Shown: positions 14,730 to 23,552, numbered from the stretch's first letter. The stretch is 64,000 bases of DNA from Chitinophaga eiseniae (GCF_012641265.1 NZ_JABAHZ010000005.1:1-64000), one strand, 5' to 3'. A program made the numbers and translations. Notes: generated by a model from the sequence alone, not told the origin.

Positions 14730-17156
14730 ATGCTTAAAAGCTACTTTCTTACAGCACTTCGCTTCCTGAAAAAAAACAGGTCTTTTAGCTTTATCAATAT
14801 ATTCGGCCTGGCCGTCGGTACGCTATGCTGCCTGTATATCCTCCTCTATGTTCAGGAACAATACAGCTACGACCGGCACTACCAGGATGCCGCAAATATT
14901 TACCGGGTCAATACCCTGATGAAACGGGCCGGGGAAACGCACCATACCGCTACCACTTCTCCCCCTATTGCCCCCGCACTAAAGAACGACTTCAGCGAAA
15001 TACAGCAATATACCCGCGTCGTCATCCCCAAAGATGCCAACAAACACCTGTTGCATTACCAGGATAAAGCCATTTATATCTCAGATGCTGCGTATGTTGA
15101 CTCCACCTTCTTCGATATTTTTACTTATCATTTTATCAGCGGCCACCCCGCTACGGCCTTATCTGGTCCCTATTCCATTGTGCTGTTAAAAAATGTGGCC
15201 GAAAAGTTATTTGGCACCACAGATCCTACCGGGAAAATAATACGGGTGGAAAATACCGATGGCATACACGATTTTAAAGTAGATGGCATCATAGATGAAA
15301 GCCTGGGAAAATCGCATGCGCAGGCGCCCATTTTCTTTTCGATGAACAGTGGCGGCATTGGCGATTATGTGCGTACCAGCGATGCCTGGGCCACCAACAA
15401 TTTTGTGGCTTCTTATGTGAAACTCGCCCCACATAGCAACGCCGCTGCGCTGGAAAAGAAGCTACCGGCCTTTCTACAGCAACACGGAGCAGAACAACTG
15501 AAGCATACCGGCATGGAAAAATCCCTGGTGCTGCAACCGGTAAAGGAGGTGCATACCAGCACCGACTTTGAACTGGGACTGGGTAAAACAGTAAGCCCCC
15601 GCTTCCTGTACCTGTTGTTACTGATAGCTGCACTAATACAGCTGATTGCCTGTATCAACTTTATGAACCTGTCTACCGCCCGCGCTTCCAAAAGGGCAAA
15701 AGAAGTAGGCATCCGCAAAGTGATGGGCGCTAAACGTAACAACCTGGTGCAGCAATTCCTGGGAGAATCGCTCCTGCTCTCCGCCCTGGGCGTATTGATT
15801 GCCCTCCCGCTCCTGGCGCTGGCCCTTCCCTGGCTCAACTTACTTACACAAGCTACAGTACAACTGTCTTTCCTGACCGACTACCGGTTATGGACTATCA
15901 TCGTATTGCTCATCGTGATAACCGGCCTGGTCGCCGGCAGCTACCCTGCTTTTTATCTCTCTGCCTTCAACAGCACCAAAGTGCTGAAAGGCAATTTTAC
16001 AAACCGGGTGTCTGCATCGGGAATACGCCGTATCCTGGTAGTATTCCAGTTTTCACTGGCTATTGTGCTGATTACCGGCATCGTTATCATCTACAGCCAG
16101 CTGAATTATATCAGGCAAAAAGACCTGGGCTTTGAGAAAGACCAGCAACTGGTACTCAGCTTCCATACACCAGATGCCCGGAATAAAATGAGCGGACTGG
16201 CCGCTGCATTAAGACAGCTCCCCGAAATAAAAGCCGTAGGCTTGTCTAACAACTATCCCAGTCAGTTTGTGTTCAATGACATTCACCTGCGTACCTCCAA
16301 TAGTAGTGGCGATGGAATGGCAGATGTTCAGTTCATGCTCACCGACGAACATTTTGCATCATCCATGGGCATACAGATCGTAGGCGGCAGGAACTTCCTC
16401 CCCTCCGATTCCGGCCGGGTGCTGATCAATGAAACGATGGCCCGCAAACTGGGACTCACCCCCGAAACTGCGCCGGGGCAACTGCTTTACACGCAACCAG
16501 CCGACCAAAGCGCACCTACCAGCATTGAAATTGCCGGGGTGATGAAAGACTTTAACTACAATTCCCTGCACGATAACGTACGGCCGTTTATGATCCTGTT
16601 TGATACACAGGTGTCTGACTATACGTATATGATCGTTAGCAGCAGCAGTAAAAATTATTCCGCCCTGCTCAGCAAGATGGCAGGAGTATGGAAAAGCTAC
16701 CTGCCGGAAGTACCGTTTGAATATATTTTCCTGGACCAGGCGGTACAAAAACAATACGATACAGAAGTAACGCTCTCCCGCATCATCAATTATTTCACCA
16801 TTATTGCCATCCTTATTTCCTGCCTGGGATTATTTGGGTTGGCGGCTTTCAGCGCCGAACAGCGGAGGAAGGAAATCGGCATCCGGAAAGCGTTGGGCGC
16901 CAGCGTGAGTGGTATTGTACAATTACTGTCGGGCGATTTTCTGAAGTTGGTATTAATTGCCATGGCCATCGCTACCCCTATTGCCTGGTACGCCATGGAT
17001 AAATGGCTGTCGGCCTACGCATACAGGGTTGACCTGCAATGGTGGATGTTTGCCGGCTCCGGGTTATTGGCCCTGGTAATAGCTTTGTTTACGGTAAGTT
17101 ACCAGGCTATCCGGGCGGCGCTGGTAAATCCTGTCAAGAGTTTGAGAACAGAATAA
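14730..17156 (+). CDS. Orphan MacB/FtsX-type ABC transporter permease 2
   Basis: An 808-residue fused permease with the same plan as permease 1: N-terminal helix INIFGLAVGTLCCLYILLYV, a MacB-like domain, FtsX module one with EVGIRKVMGAK (~325), FtsX module two with EIGIRKALGAS (~715), and the end NPVKSLRTE. I chose the ATG at 14730 (MLKSYFLTALRFLKK) over the in-frame GTG at 14703. Paralogues begin with M-L-x-x-Y, and the GTG coincides with the end of a sigma-54-like promoter. The ATPase partner is not in the window. The gene converges with the hypothetical gene at 17164. Confidence 0.92.
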   Translation: MLKSYFLTALRFLKKNRSFSFINIFGLAVGTLCCLYILLYVQEQYSYDRHYQDAANIYRVNTLMKRAGETHHTATTSPPIAPALKNDFSEIQQYTRVVIPKDANKHLLHYQDKAIYISDAAYVDSTFFDIFTYHFISGHPATALSGPYSIVLLKNVAEKLFGTTDPTGKIIRVENTDGIHDFKVDGIIDESLGKSHAQAPIFFSMNSGGIGDYVRTSDAWATNNFVASYVKLAPHSNAAALEKKLPAFLQQHGAEQLKHTGMEKSLVLQPVKEVHTSTDFELGLGKTVSPRFLYLLLLIAALIQLIACINFMNLSTARASKRAKEVGIRKVMGAKRNNLVQQFLGESLLLSALGVLIALPLLALALPWLNLLTQATVQLSFLTDYRLWTIIVLLIVITGLVAGSYPAFYLSAFNSTKVLKGNFTNRVSASGIRRILVVFQFSLAIVLITGIVIIYSQLNYIRQKDLGFEKDQQLVLSFHTPDARNKMSGLAAALRQLPEIKAVGLSNNYPSQFVFNDIHLRTSNSSGDGMADVQFMLTDEHFASSMGIQIVGGRNFLPSDSGRVLINETMARKLGLTPETAPGQLLYTQPADQSAPTSIEIAGVMKDFNYNSLHDNVRPFMILFDTQVSDYTYMIVSSSSKNYSALLSKMAGVWKSYLPEVPFEYIFLDQAVQKQYDTEVTLSRIINYFTIIAILISCLGLFGLAAFSAEQRRKEIGIRKALGASVSGIVQLLSGDFLKLVLIAMAIATPIAWYAMDKWLSAYAYRVDLQWWMFAGSGLLALVIALFTVSYQAIRAALVNPVKSLRTE

Positions 17157-17163
17157 CGGGTAT

Positions 17164-17643
17164 TCAATCTTCCGTCAGCTGCCGCAGCTGCCGTTCATAA
17201 TCGTATTGCAGGTCCTCATGCTGAGCGGCCACCACTTTCTTAATCTTCTTCAGCTGTTGTTCGAAGAGGTTATTTAATTGAATACTATAGGAAGATAATA
17301 ACCCGGATTGTTTCATCTTGGTACAGAAATAGATCAACAGCTCTGCCTCCACCTGCTTAGAGCCAGTATAACGTATGTGCTTATTCGTTATACGCAGTAT
17401 TTTACGCAGACGCTTTTTGGCATGGTATAATTTATCACTGGCAATCTCCGCAAACCCGTTATCTATCTCTTCTTTCACCGCGGTAGTATATCCTTCTTCG
17501 TTGTGTGCTTCAAACAGGAGGTAGGTCAGCAGCTCTTTATTATCGTTTTTATATTTGGCCAGCCGTAAGCACAGCGCCGCCAGTTCGGCAGGCGCCAGTA
17601 CAGATAATTCTTTCTTTATTTCGCTGATAGAAGCAGCCTTCAT
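17164..17643 (-). CDS. Hypothetical helical protein
   Basis: A 159-residue protein, almost wholly alpha-helical by composition. It begins KAASISEIKKELSVLAPAELAALCLRLAKYK, and includes a basic KLYHAKKRLRKILRITNKHIRYTGSKQVEAELL stretch (both quoted only in part as landmarks) and a C-terminal coiled-coil-like tail (QQLKKIKKVVAAQHEDLQYDYERQL). No catalytic motif, signal or membrane segment is visible. I do not recognise a named family, though similar proteins seem common in Bacteroidota. It lies 31 bp after the AI-2E family transporter gene on the same strand and may be co-transcribed. Confidence 0.75.
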   Translation of the reverse strand: MKAASISEIKKELSVLAPAELAALCLRLAKYKNDNKELLTYLLFEAHNEEGYTTAVKEEIDNGFAEIASDKLYHAKKRLRKILRITNKHIRYTGSKQVEAELLIYFCTKMKQSGLLSSYSIQLNNLFEQQLKKIKKVVAAQHEDLQYDYERQLRQLTED

Positions 17644-17674
17644 AATAAACAGGATAAGGAGGCAAAGTTACTAT

Positions 17675-18754
17675 CTATTCTCCAGCCCGCGCACTGTCTT
17701 TACGCGCCAGCCATGAATTGAAGATGGTATAAAATACCGCTACAATGATTGCGCCTTTAAACATGCCTGTAAATCCCCACGCCGCTACTCCGCCGATAAC
17801 GCCTATAAACAGGACGAGGAAGGGCAATTTTCCACTCCTGGCAATGAGTATGGGCTTCAATATCGCTTCACCAATGAGAATGCCGATACCATAAATAATC
17901 AGGAAAACCGTCATGCCCGGATGTCCTTGCGTGGCCACCCAGATGGTGAGTGGCACCCAAACGATCAGTGGACCGATCTGTATCACTACCAGGAAAAATA
18001 TCAGGGCAGCCAGTCCCAGCGCATACGGAATACCGGCAATGGTAAGCCCTATCCAGGCTACAATGGCCGTTATAAACGCCGTACCCATTACGCCGATGGA
18101 TACCCCTTTGATAGCCATGGTGGTGGCGTTCAACAAATCAGCTCCATCTTTGCGCCCCAGCAGGTGCTGCACCGTAGCGCGGATAGGCTTCACCGCTTTT
18201 TCTCCGCTTACCAGGAAAAAGGCGGATACAATAATCCCGATGAGCAACTGCACCGCGGCACCAATGATGCCCGCGCCGCTGCTGATAATACGGTTCAATA
18301 ACATCCGCACCTGGCTCTCGTGGCCGTTAAGCAAATCTTTGGGACTGTCCTGCATCTGCTGCCAGATACTGCGAATGTCGCCACCCACATAGGGCATATT
18401 GGCGGCCCATTCGGGCAGGGGTGGCAACCCATTTTCCCTGGCATCCCGGATCCAGTGTATGGCCCCGCGCAGGTGAGCACTCATTTCTGCTATAATATAG
18501 GTGACAGGTAAGGCGATGACCGCCATTACGGCAATGGCGTAAATGGTGGCCGCCAGCTTCCGGCGACCGCCCATCCACCGGACCATGCGCTCGAAAAAGC
18601 CATGAAAGGAAACAGAAAATATCAGGGCAAAGGTAAGTACCCCAAAAAAGAGGCGCAGTACGCTATAAAGCGCCAGCAGCAATGCCAGCAACAACAACAG
18701 CACCAGGATAGACTCAATCATATTTCTGGAACCAGGCCTCCCGTAATTATTCAT
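17675..18754 (-). CDS. AI-2E family (PerM-like) transporter
   Basis: A 359-residue inner membrane protein of the AI-2E transporter/PerM family. It has an N-terminal pair of helices (LVLLLLLALLLALYSVLRLFFG), a third helix (IYAIAVMAVIALPVTYII) and a long soluble loop (~residues 90-150). A C-terminal bundle of five helices follows, with GVMGTAFITAIVAWIGLTIAGIPYA and the typical ILKPILIARSGKLPFLVLFIGVIGG block, given as a family landmark. Family members export autoinducer-2 or act as sodium/proton exchangers, so the substrate is uncertain. The ATG at 18754 gives a normal length; an ATG at residue 12 is a possible alternative. Confidence 0.88.
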   Translation of the reverse strand: MNNYGRPGSRNMIESILVLLLLLALLLALYSVLRLFFGVLTFALIFSVSFHGFFERMVRWMGGRRKLAATIYAIAVMAVIALPVTYIIAEMSAHLRGAIHWIRDARENGLPPLPEWAANMPYVGGDIRSIWQQMQDSPKDLLNGHESQVRMLLNRIISSGAGIIGAAVQLLIGIIVSAFFLVSGEKAVKPIRATVQHLLGRKDGADLLNATTMAIKGVSIGVMGTAFITAIVAWIGLTIAGIPYALGLAALIFFLVVIQIGPLIVWVPLTIWVATQGHPGMTVFLIIYGIGILIGEAILKPILIARSGKLPFLVLFIGVIGGVAAWGFTGMFKGAIIVAVFYTIFNSWLARKDSARAGE

Positions 18755-18838
18755 ACCGTCATATTTAAAGCTACATCATAAATATAACAAGAATCCGCCT
18801 TTAGTGTTGGCCAGTTTCGCCAGGTACGCATTCCTTAA

Positions 18839-18860
18839 TTCCGGACATATTTGTCCGGAA
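18839..18860 (+). promoter_or_regulatory. Perfect dyad upstream of orphan permease 3
   Basis: Arms TTCCGGACA and TGTCCGGAA form a perfect 9-bp dyad around a 4-bp A/T spacer. It lies 109 bp before the permease start at 18970, the same position as the AAAAA-type elements of the other permeases, but with a different sequence. It has no T tract, so it is more likely a protein-binding site than a terminator. Confidence 0.6.
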
Positions 18861-18919
18861 ACGGACGTCCTTCTCCAACGACTGCTAGTCAAATGCCCGT
18901 CAGTCAAACATTCTATTTA

Positions 18920-18934
18920 TGGCAGCCTTCTTGT
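18920..18934 (+). promoter_or_regulatory. Sigma-54-like promoter of permease 3
   Basis: TGGCAG is followed by TTGT, with GT exactly 10 bp after GG (-24/-12 spacing). It lies 36-50 bp before the preferred start at 18970 and 60 bp after the dyad. Confidence 0.4.
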
Positions 18935-18969
18935 ACGCCCTCCGTAACCATTTACCAATTTGCTTACGT

Positions 18970-21369
18970 ATGCTGCAAAACTACCTGAAGATCGCCCTGC
19001 GTAACCTAAAGAAAGATAAATTTTACTCTTTTATCAACATTGTTGGCCTCGCATTAGCCACCACGGCTTTCCTGCTGATCATCAACTATGCCCGGTTCGA
19101 ATACAGCTACGAAAATGGCTATAAAAATGCCGCCGATATCTACCGTGTTACCCTGCAATTATATAAAGATGCCGCCTTCATTGGTACCGACTGCGAAACC
19201 CACCCACCGCTGGGACCGTTACTGAAAAGACAATTACCAGAAGTAGTAGACTATGTGCGGGTAGAAAATATGGAAGAGGTACCGGAGGTAAAAGCGGATG
19301 GTAAAATTTTCAAGATGACCCATGTGCTGGCAGCAGATCCTTCCCTGTTTACCATCTTTAATTTCGACTTTATAGAAGGCAGTCCCGCCACTGCCCTGCA
19401 ACAGGCCGGGCAAGCCGTATTAACCGAAACCAGCGCCCACCGCCTGTTTGGCAACCAATCTGCGGTAGGTAAAGCTATCAGCGACGGAGAAATGGTGTAT
19501 ACGGTATCTGCGGTGGTGAAAGATGCAGCGCCCAATACCCACCTGAAATTCGATCTGCTGTTTTCTTTCTCGTCGCTCACTGCCCGCGGATTGAACCTCG
19601 ATACCTGGAATGCCAATAACAACTATACTTACGTACAGCTGCTGCCCCATGCCAGCCTGGCCGCCTTCAATGATAAACTCCGGCAGATAGCCCGGGAGAA
19701 AATAAAAAGAAATCTTTACATCGCTGAACCCATCAAAGATATCCACCTGCACTCTCATAAATCCTTTGAACCGGAAGAAAACGGCGATATCAGAACGGTG
19801 CAGTTTATGCTGGCGGTAGCGGCGCTGATACTGCTGGTAGGCGCTGTTAACTATATTAACCTCACTACCGCCCGCGCCTCCGACCGGTCGCGAGAAACCG
19901 GCATGCGTAAGGCGCTGGGATCATCGAGAGCATCGCTGATTAAACAGTTCATGACGGAAACGGTACTGATAAATATCCTCGCCACAGGGCTGGCGCTTAT
20001 CTTCATACAACTGCTATTGCCGGTATATACCCGGCTTACCGGCCAACCGGTTACCCATGGCTTTTTTCATGCTGCCTTTTTCTGGTGGATGGCGGCAGCC
20101 TTGTTTCTGCTCAATTGCCTGCTGGCAGGCCTTTATCCAGCCCTGGTGCTTTCGGGGGTTAAGCCAGTGAGCGTTACCAGGAAAACCACGACCGCTTCGG
20201 GGAACGCCACATTCAGGAAGGTACTGGTAGTGGGACAATTTGCCGCTGCACTCATGGTACTTTCCGCCTCCGGCATCATTTTCCAGCAGTTGTCGTTTAT
20301 GCAGCGGCAGGACCTGGGGCTTAATACCTCGCAGATATTGGTGCTCCGCTCCCCGCATGGAGAGGGCAAATCCATTGACTCCATCCGGCGACTGCAAAGC
20401 CAGGGATTTATAAGCCAGGTAAAGCAACTATCCCAGGTAGAACGTGTCAGCACCTCCGAATCATTGCCGGGTGTTAGTTTGCACGAACTGAGCACGTTCG
20501 ACAACATCAAACGCTATGAATCCGGTGAAGGCAATGGTTATAATTTCTATTGCTATTCCATCGATGCCGGTTTCGTTCCGCTGATGAATATTAAATTACT
20601 GGCGGGACATAATTTCCGGGCGGGACAACCTAACCTGGATGAATTAATACTGAACAAAGAAGCCTGCCGGTTACTGGGCTTCAATAGCCCGGAAGATGCC
20701 CTGGGCAAGAAAGTAACCCTGGCTTTCCACGAACAGCCCTACAGCACAGTGGTAGGCGTGGTAGATAATTATCACCAGCAATCATTGAAAGGGGCCATAC
20801 TTCCCATGATGCATTGGTACAACGAAAGCAGGGGCTCCTTCTTTTCCGTTAAACTACAAACCCGGGATATCCGGCAAACCCTTGCTAAAATTGAATCCTA
20901 CTGGGAAACGCAGTATCCCGGGTATCCTTTCGAATATCATTTCCTCGATCAAATGTATGACCAGCAATACAAGGCTGATCTGCAGTTTGGCACATTGGTA
21001 CGCATCTTTTCATTATTTACTTTACTCATTACCTGCCTGGGCATATTGGGGCTTACCGCGTATAATATCAGTCGTCGCAGTAAAGAAATCGGTATCCGTA
21101 AAGTACTGGGCGCGTCGGTAACCAGTATCGTAGGTTTGTTATCGGGAGATTTTGTGAAACTGGTGGCTATTGCCGTGGCAATTTCCGCCCCATTGACCTG
21201 GTATATCATGAGCCGCTGGCTGCAGGGATTTGCGTTCCGTACACAAATACAATGGTGGTTGTTTGCTATATCAGGCCTGCTCACCATGACCATCGCCCTC
21301 ACGACGGTGGGTTTGCAGTCGGTAAGAGCTGCCCTGGCCAATCCTGTGAAGTCGCTGAAATCAGAGTAA
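18970..21369 (+). CDS. Orphan MacB/FtsX-type ABC transporter permease 3
   Basis: A 799-residue fused permease: N-terminal helix INIVGLALATTAFLLIINYA, a MacB-like domain, FtsX module one with ETGMRKALGSS (~309), FtsX module two with EIGIRKVLGAS (~706), and the end NPVKSLKSE. I chose the ATG at 18970 (MLQNYLKIALRNLKKDK), which matches the paralogues; the upstream ATG at 18919 overlaps the -24 box. Its first coupling motif (ETGMRK) is the most divergent of the four. Like the others it lacks an ATPase partner here and converges closely (9 bp) with the next gene. Confidence 0.92.
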   Translation: MLQNYLKIALRNLKKDKFYSFINIVGLALATTAFLLIINYARFEYSYENGYKNAADIYRVTLQLYKDAAFIGTDCETHPPLGPLLKRQLPEVVDYVRVENMEEVPEVKADGKIFKMTHVLAADPSLFTIFNFDFIEGSPATALQQAGQAVLTETSAHRLFGNQSAVGKAISDGEMVYTVSAVVKDAAPNTHLKFDLLFSFSSLTARGLNLDTWNANNNYTYVQLLPHASLAAFNDKLRQIAREKIKRNLYIAEPIKDIHLHSHKSFEPEENGDIRTVQFMLAVAALILLVGAVNYINLTTARASDRSRETGMRKALGSSRASLIKQFMTETVLINILATGLALIFIQLLLPVYTRLTGQPVTHGFFHAAFFWWMAAALFLLNCLLAGLYPALVLSGVKPVSVTRKTTTASGNATFRKVLVVGQFAAALMVLSASGIIFQQLSFMQRQDLGLNTSQILVLRSPHGEGKSIDSIRRLQSQGFISQVKQLSQVERVSTSESLPGVSLHELSTFDNIKRYESGEGNGYNFYCYSIDAGFVPLMNIKLLAGHNFRAGQPNLDELILNKEACRLLGFNSPEDALGKKVTLAFHEQPYSTVVGVVDNYHQQSLKGAILPMMHWYNESRGSFFSVKLQTRDIRQTLAKIESYWETQYPGYPFEYHFLDQMYDQQYKADLQFGTLVRIFSLFTLLITCLGILGLTAYNISRRSKEIGIRKVLGASVTSIVGLLSGDFVKLVAIAVAISAPLTWYIMSRWLQGFAFRTQIQWWLFAISGLLTMTIALTTVGLQSVRAALANPVKSLKSE

Positions 21370-21378
21370 CGGGAATGC

Positions 21379-21762
21379 CTATACGGGTTGCAGCGATAAG
21401 CGCATAAACTGCAACACTTCGTCATTTACATCTTCCGGCAATATCATCCTGAAATGGTGATTGAACTGATGTGCATCACCGGGCACCTGGGCTATCCTGG
21501 TAAAACATAAGTTATCCGGGTGGGGTGTTTCAAACGGAAATACTACGTTGATGAACGCCTTGCCCAGCTGGTTTACCCAGGCTACCCGCCGGTCGCCGAT
21601 ACCAATACCGATCATCGATTTGGTAGGATACAAATACACGTTGCCCAGCTGCTGATATTGTTGCAGGAAATGCCGCAACAGTGACAACGCCTGCTCGGAT
21701 TTTCCGGTAAGGAAAGCGGTCAGCAAGGGATCATGGGTGGTATCCAGCAAAGAAGAAGACAT
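21379..21762 (-). CDS. Hypothetical protein (DUF5655-like)
   Basis: A 127-residue cytoplasmic protein. It begins with a helical SLLDTTHDPLLTAFL segment, followed by VYLYPTKSMIGIGIGDRRVAWVNQLGKAFINVVF, whose layout resembles the DUF5655 fold, and ends with FRMILPEDVNDEVLQFMRLSL. The family call is tentative and no function is known. It is the last gene of a minus-strand unit after the MarR regulator and the isochorismatase-like gene (43-bp gap), which suggests a shared role. Confidence 0.6.
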   Translation of the reverse strand: MSSSLLDTTHDPLLTAFLTGKSEQALSLLRHFLQQYQQLGNVYLYPTKSMIGIGIGDRRVAWVNQLGKAFINVVFPFETPHPDNLCFTRIAQVPGDAHQFNHHFRMILPEDVNDEVLQFMRLSLQPV

Positions 21763-21805
21763 GCGCTTTTTTTACTGGCGAAGGTAGCATATTATCCCTT
21801 TTCGG

Positions 21806-22375
21806 CTACAACGTTTTCAGCCAGTCGTCTATCGTGGTCACTTCGGCCTGCCTTACAAATACTTTAGTCATCATTAACTGATGTACCTCGGCATCGGTAT
21901 CACCACAAGCATCAGACAATACAGTAAGTTGATAGTCTTTATCTCCCGCTTCCCTTAAAGTACTGAGCACTACGCCACTGGTGGAGTAACCTGCCAATAC
22001 CAGCCGCTCTACCTGCTGCGCTTTTAGTACCGTGTCCAGGTCGCTACCTGCGAAGGCGCTGTAACGCTTCTTGGCAATGATCGTTTCGCCAGGCAATGGC
22101 GCCACTGTTGGATGAATAGCAGTACCTTCGTCGCCCTCGATAAAAAGACCCGTTTTTTTCACATAGCCGATTGCGATATTCTTTTCATTGATTTCCGGGT
22201 AACCGGGTCTGAACATGAGTCCCACGTAAATAACCGGTATACCGGCTTTCCGGGCGCCGGCTATCGCACGGGCTACATTGTTCAGCAGGGCGGTGGGATC
22301 CGCCAGTCTTTCCATCATCTTACGCTGAAAATCCATTACCAGCAGCGCAGTAGGCTGTTGCAGGGTTGCGGTCAT
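21806..22375 (-). CDS. Isochorismatase-like hydrolase lacking the usual catalytic Cys
   Basis: A 189-residue cysteine hydrolase-family protein. The general acid/base Asp15 (VMDFQ) and the Lys at 102/103 (KKRYSAF) are present. In the nucleophile motif G-x-x-T-x-x-C-V-x-x-T the sequence reads GYSTSGVVLST (129-139), so the catalytic Cys position is Val135. The family normally hydrolyses amides or isochorismate. This variant may be inactive, may use another residue or may bind a ligand. It follows the MarR gene by 31 bp and precedes the DUF5655-like gene, so it probably belongs to a MarR-controlled operon. The fold call is firm and the activity is uncertain. Confidence 0.88.
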   Translation of the reverse strand: MTATLQQPTALLVMDFQRKMMERLADPTALLNNVARAIAGARKAGIPVIYVGLMFRPGYPEINEKNIAIGYVKKTGLFIEGDEGTAIHPTVAPLPGETIIAKKRYSAFAGSDLDTVLKAQQVERLVLAGYSTSGVVLSTLREAGDKDYQLTVLSDACGDTDAEVHQLMMTKVFVRQAEVTTIDDWLKTL

Positions 22376-22406
22376 ATCAATATGTTTATGTTGTTGTATG
22401 CACTTG

Positions 22407-22841
22407 TTATAATTCGGGTATATCGCTCAACAGCTCCAGTGCTTCCCGGATCAGTTTCTTTTCCCGGCTGTTATATTTATCTCCGATCACCCCTGCCAGC
22501 CATTCCTCTCTTTCCAGTCTGCTGTCGTTCACCATCTGCCATCCTTTTTTGGTAAGGGCTACCCAGGTTTTCCGTTTATCTTCCTGCGCCGCTTTCCGGT
22601 CAATGTACCCCAATCCCTCCAGGCGCTTCAATATCTGCGACATAAACTGGGAAGATATGTCCAGCTGGGCGCCCAGCTCCGAAGGATACAGCGCTTTATG
22701 ATTCATCAGGATGCTCACCACGTTTCTTTCCGCGATCGACAGCGAGCCGGGATTACTCATTTCCCGCCGCAGGCGTTTATTCATCCTTGTTACCAGGTGC
22801 CGTAAGGCATGGGCAATAGCCAGGTCTTCTTTTGTTGCCAT
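22407..22841 (-). CDS. MarR family transcriptional regulator
   Basis: A 144-residue winged-helix regulator. It begins ATKEDLAIAHALRHLVTRMNKRLRRE, followed by LSIAERNVVSIL, a recognition region YPSELGAQLDISSQFMSQILKRLEGLGYI, and the wing DRKAAQEDKRKTWVALT (landmarks only). Such dimers repress their own operon and release DNA on binding phenolic or oxidising ligands. The start at 22841 is preferred over an ATG nine bases upstream because it gives the usual N terminus. A 32-bp dyad covers its promoter, which suggests autoregulation of this gene together with the isochorismatase-like and DUF5655-like genes. Confidence 0.93.
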   Translation of the reverse strand: MATKEDLAIAHALRHLVTRMNKRLRREMSNPGSLSIAERNVVSILMNHKALYPSELGAQLDISSQFMSQILKRLEGLGYIDRKAAQEDKRKTWVALTKKGWQMVNDSRLEREEWLAGVIGDKYNSREKKLIREALELLSDIPEL

Positions 22842-22844
22842 AAT

Positions 22845-22876
22845 TAACAAATCAACTTTGCAAAGTTACTTTGTTA
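22845..22876 (-). promoter_or_regulatory. 32-bp dyad operator at the MarR promoter
   Basis: A near-perfect dyad centred at 22860/22861. The core AACTTTGCAAAGTT is an exact 14-bp palindrome, and outer arms TAACAA and TTGTTA also match. Only the ATC/ACT steps between them break symmetry. It covers the -7 box and reaches to within 4 bp of the start codon, a typical autorepression site for a MarR dimer. Confidence 0.75.
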
Positions 22877-22891
22877 TTTTAAGAAAACAAA
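22861..22891 (-). promoter_or_regulatory. Consensus promoter of the MarR-isochorismatase operon
   Basis: On the minus strand TTTG (22891-22888), exactly 19 bp, then TAACTTTG (22868-22861), a full match to the Bacteroidota consensus. Confidence 0.85.
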
Positions 22892-22894
22892 GGC

Positions 22895-22998
22895 GCACGC
22901 AAAGACGCCAAGGAGCAAAGCAGCAAAGACCTAAAAAAACCTACTCCTTGTTCCCTCGAATACGCTTTGCTGCTTTGCTCCTTGGCGTCTTTGCGTGC
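22895..22998. repeat. 34-bp perfect inverted repeat (CAAAG-rich palindrome A)
   Basis: Arms 22895-22928 and 22965-22998 are perfect reverse complements of 34 bp, separated by 36 bp. The arms are built from CAAAG-type units (GCACGCAAAGACGCC, then AAGGAGCAAAG, then CAGCAAAG). The repeat lies between the MarR operon and the divergent gene at 23075. It resembles the palindrome at 43681-43785 in composition. Confidence 0.95.
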
Positions 22999-23074
22999 CG
23001 CTGCTGTTTACTTTCCGTATCATCGCGTAACTTAAACACCTGTTTTCCCCTACCCCCAAAACAATACCCTGGTT

Positions 23075-23545
23075 ATGAAAAGTGTAAAAATATTTGAATA
23101 CATCGACTACCTGGATTGCTTTGTTGTGCACCCGGCGTACAAGGCCATCACCGACCAGCTGGGCCTGGCGGAATGGAACCAGGTAACCTGGATAGGACGG
23201 TATTTCTTATGTGATCATGAAAAAGGCGCGCTGTGGTTCGATAACTGGGAGTTGCGGGAACAGCTGCGCGAAAAAGCATCCGAAGTGGGTCTCGATGCCC
23301 AGGATCTGCTGATCATTGACCCGGAAAAGTTCAAGAACAAAACCGTAGATCCCTGCCATACACCGGAAGAGCGGACGTTATTCTGGCGGGATGTACTCCG
23401 CTCGCTGGAATTGAGCATGGAATTGCTTTGCAGCGAGGCACGTAAAATCAATAAGGCCAGGGAAGGACACGACAATTTCATTCTCGACCTGGAACAACGG
23501 ATTGGCGCCCTGTCCAGGCGAAGCTATGTGGCGAGGATCTTCTAA
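23075..23545 (+). CDS. Hypothetical protein
   Basis: A 156-residue cytoplasmic protein, rich in Trp and acidic residues in its first half (EYIDYLDCFVVHPAYKAITD, GALWFDNWELREQL) and helical in its second (ERTLFWRDVLRSLELSMELL, then ILDLEQRIGALSRRSYVARIF). The regular ORF, the ATG and the convergent tight end (7 bp to the next gene) support a real gene. No catalytic or binding motif is recognisable and the family is unknown to me. It stands alone, with palindrome A just upstream. Confidence 0.7.
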   Translation: MKSVKIFEYIDYLDCFVVHPAYKAITDQLGLAEWNQVTWIGRYFLCDHEKGALWFDNWELREQLREKASEVGLDAQDLLIIDPEKFKNKTVDPCHTPEERTLFWRDVLRSLELSMELLCSEARKINKAREGHDNFILDLEQRIGALSRRSYVARIF

Positions 23546-23552
23546 AGGGAAA

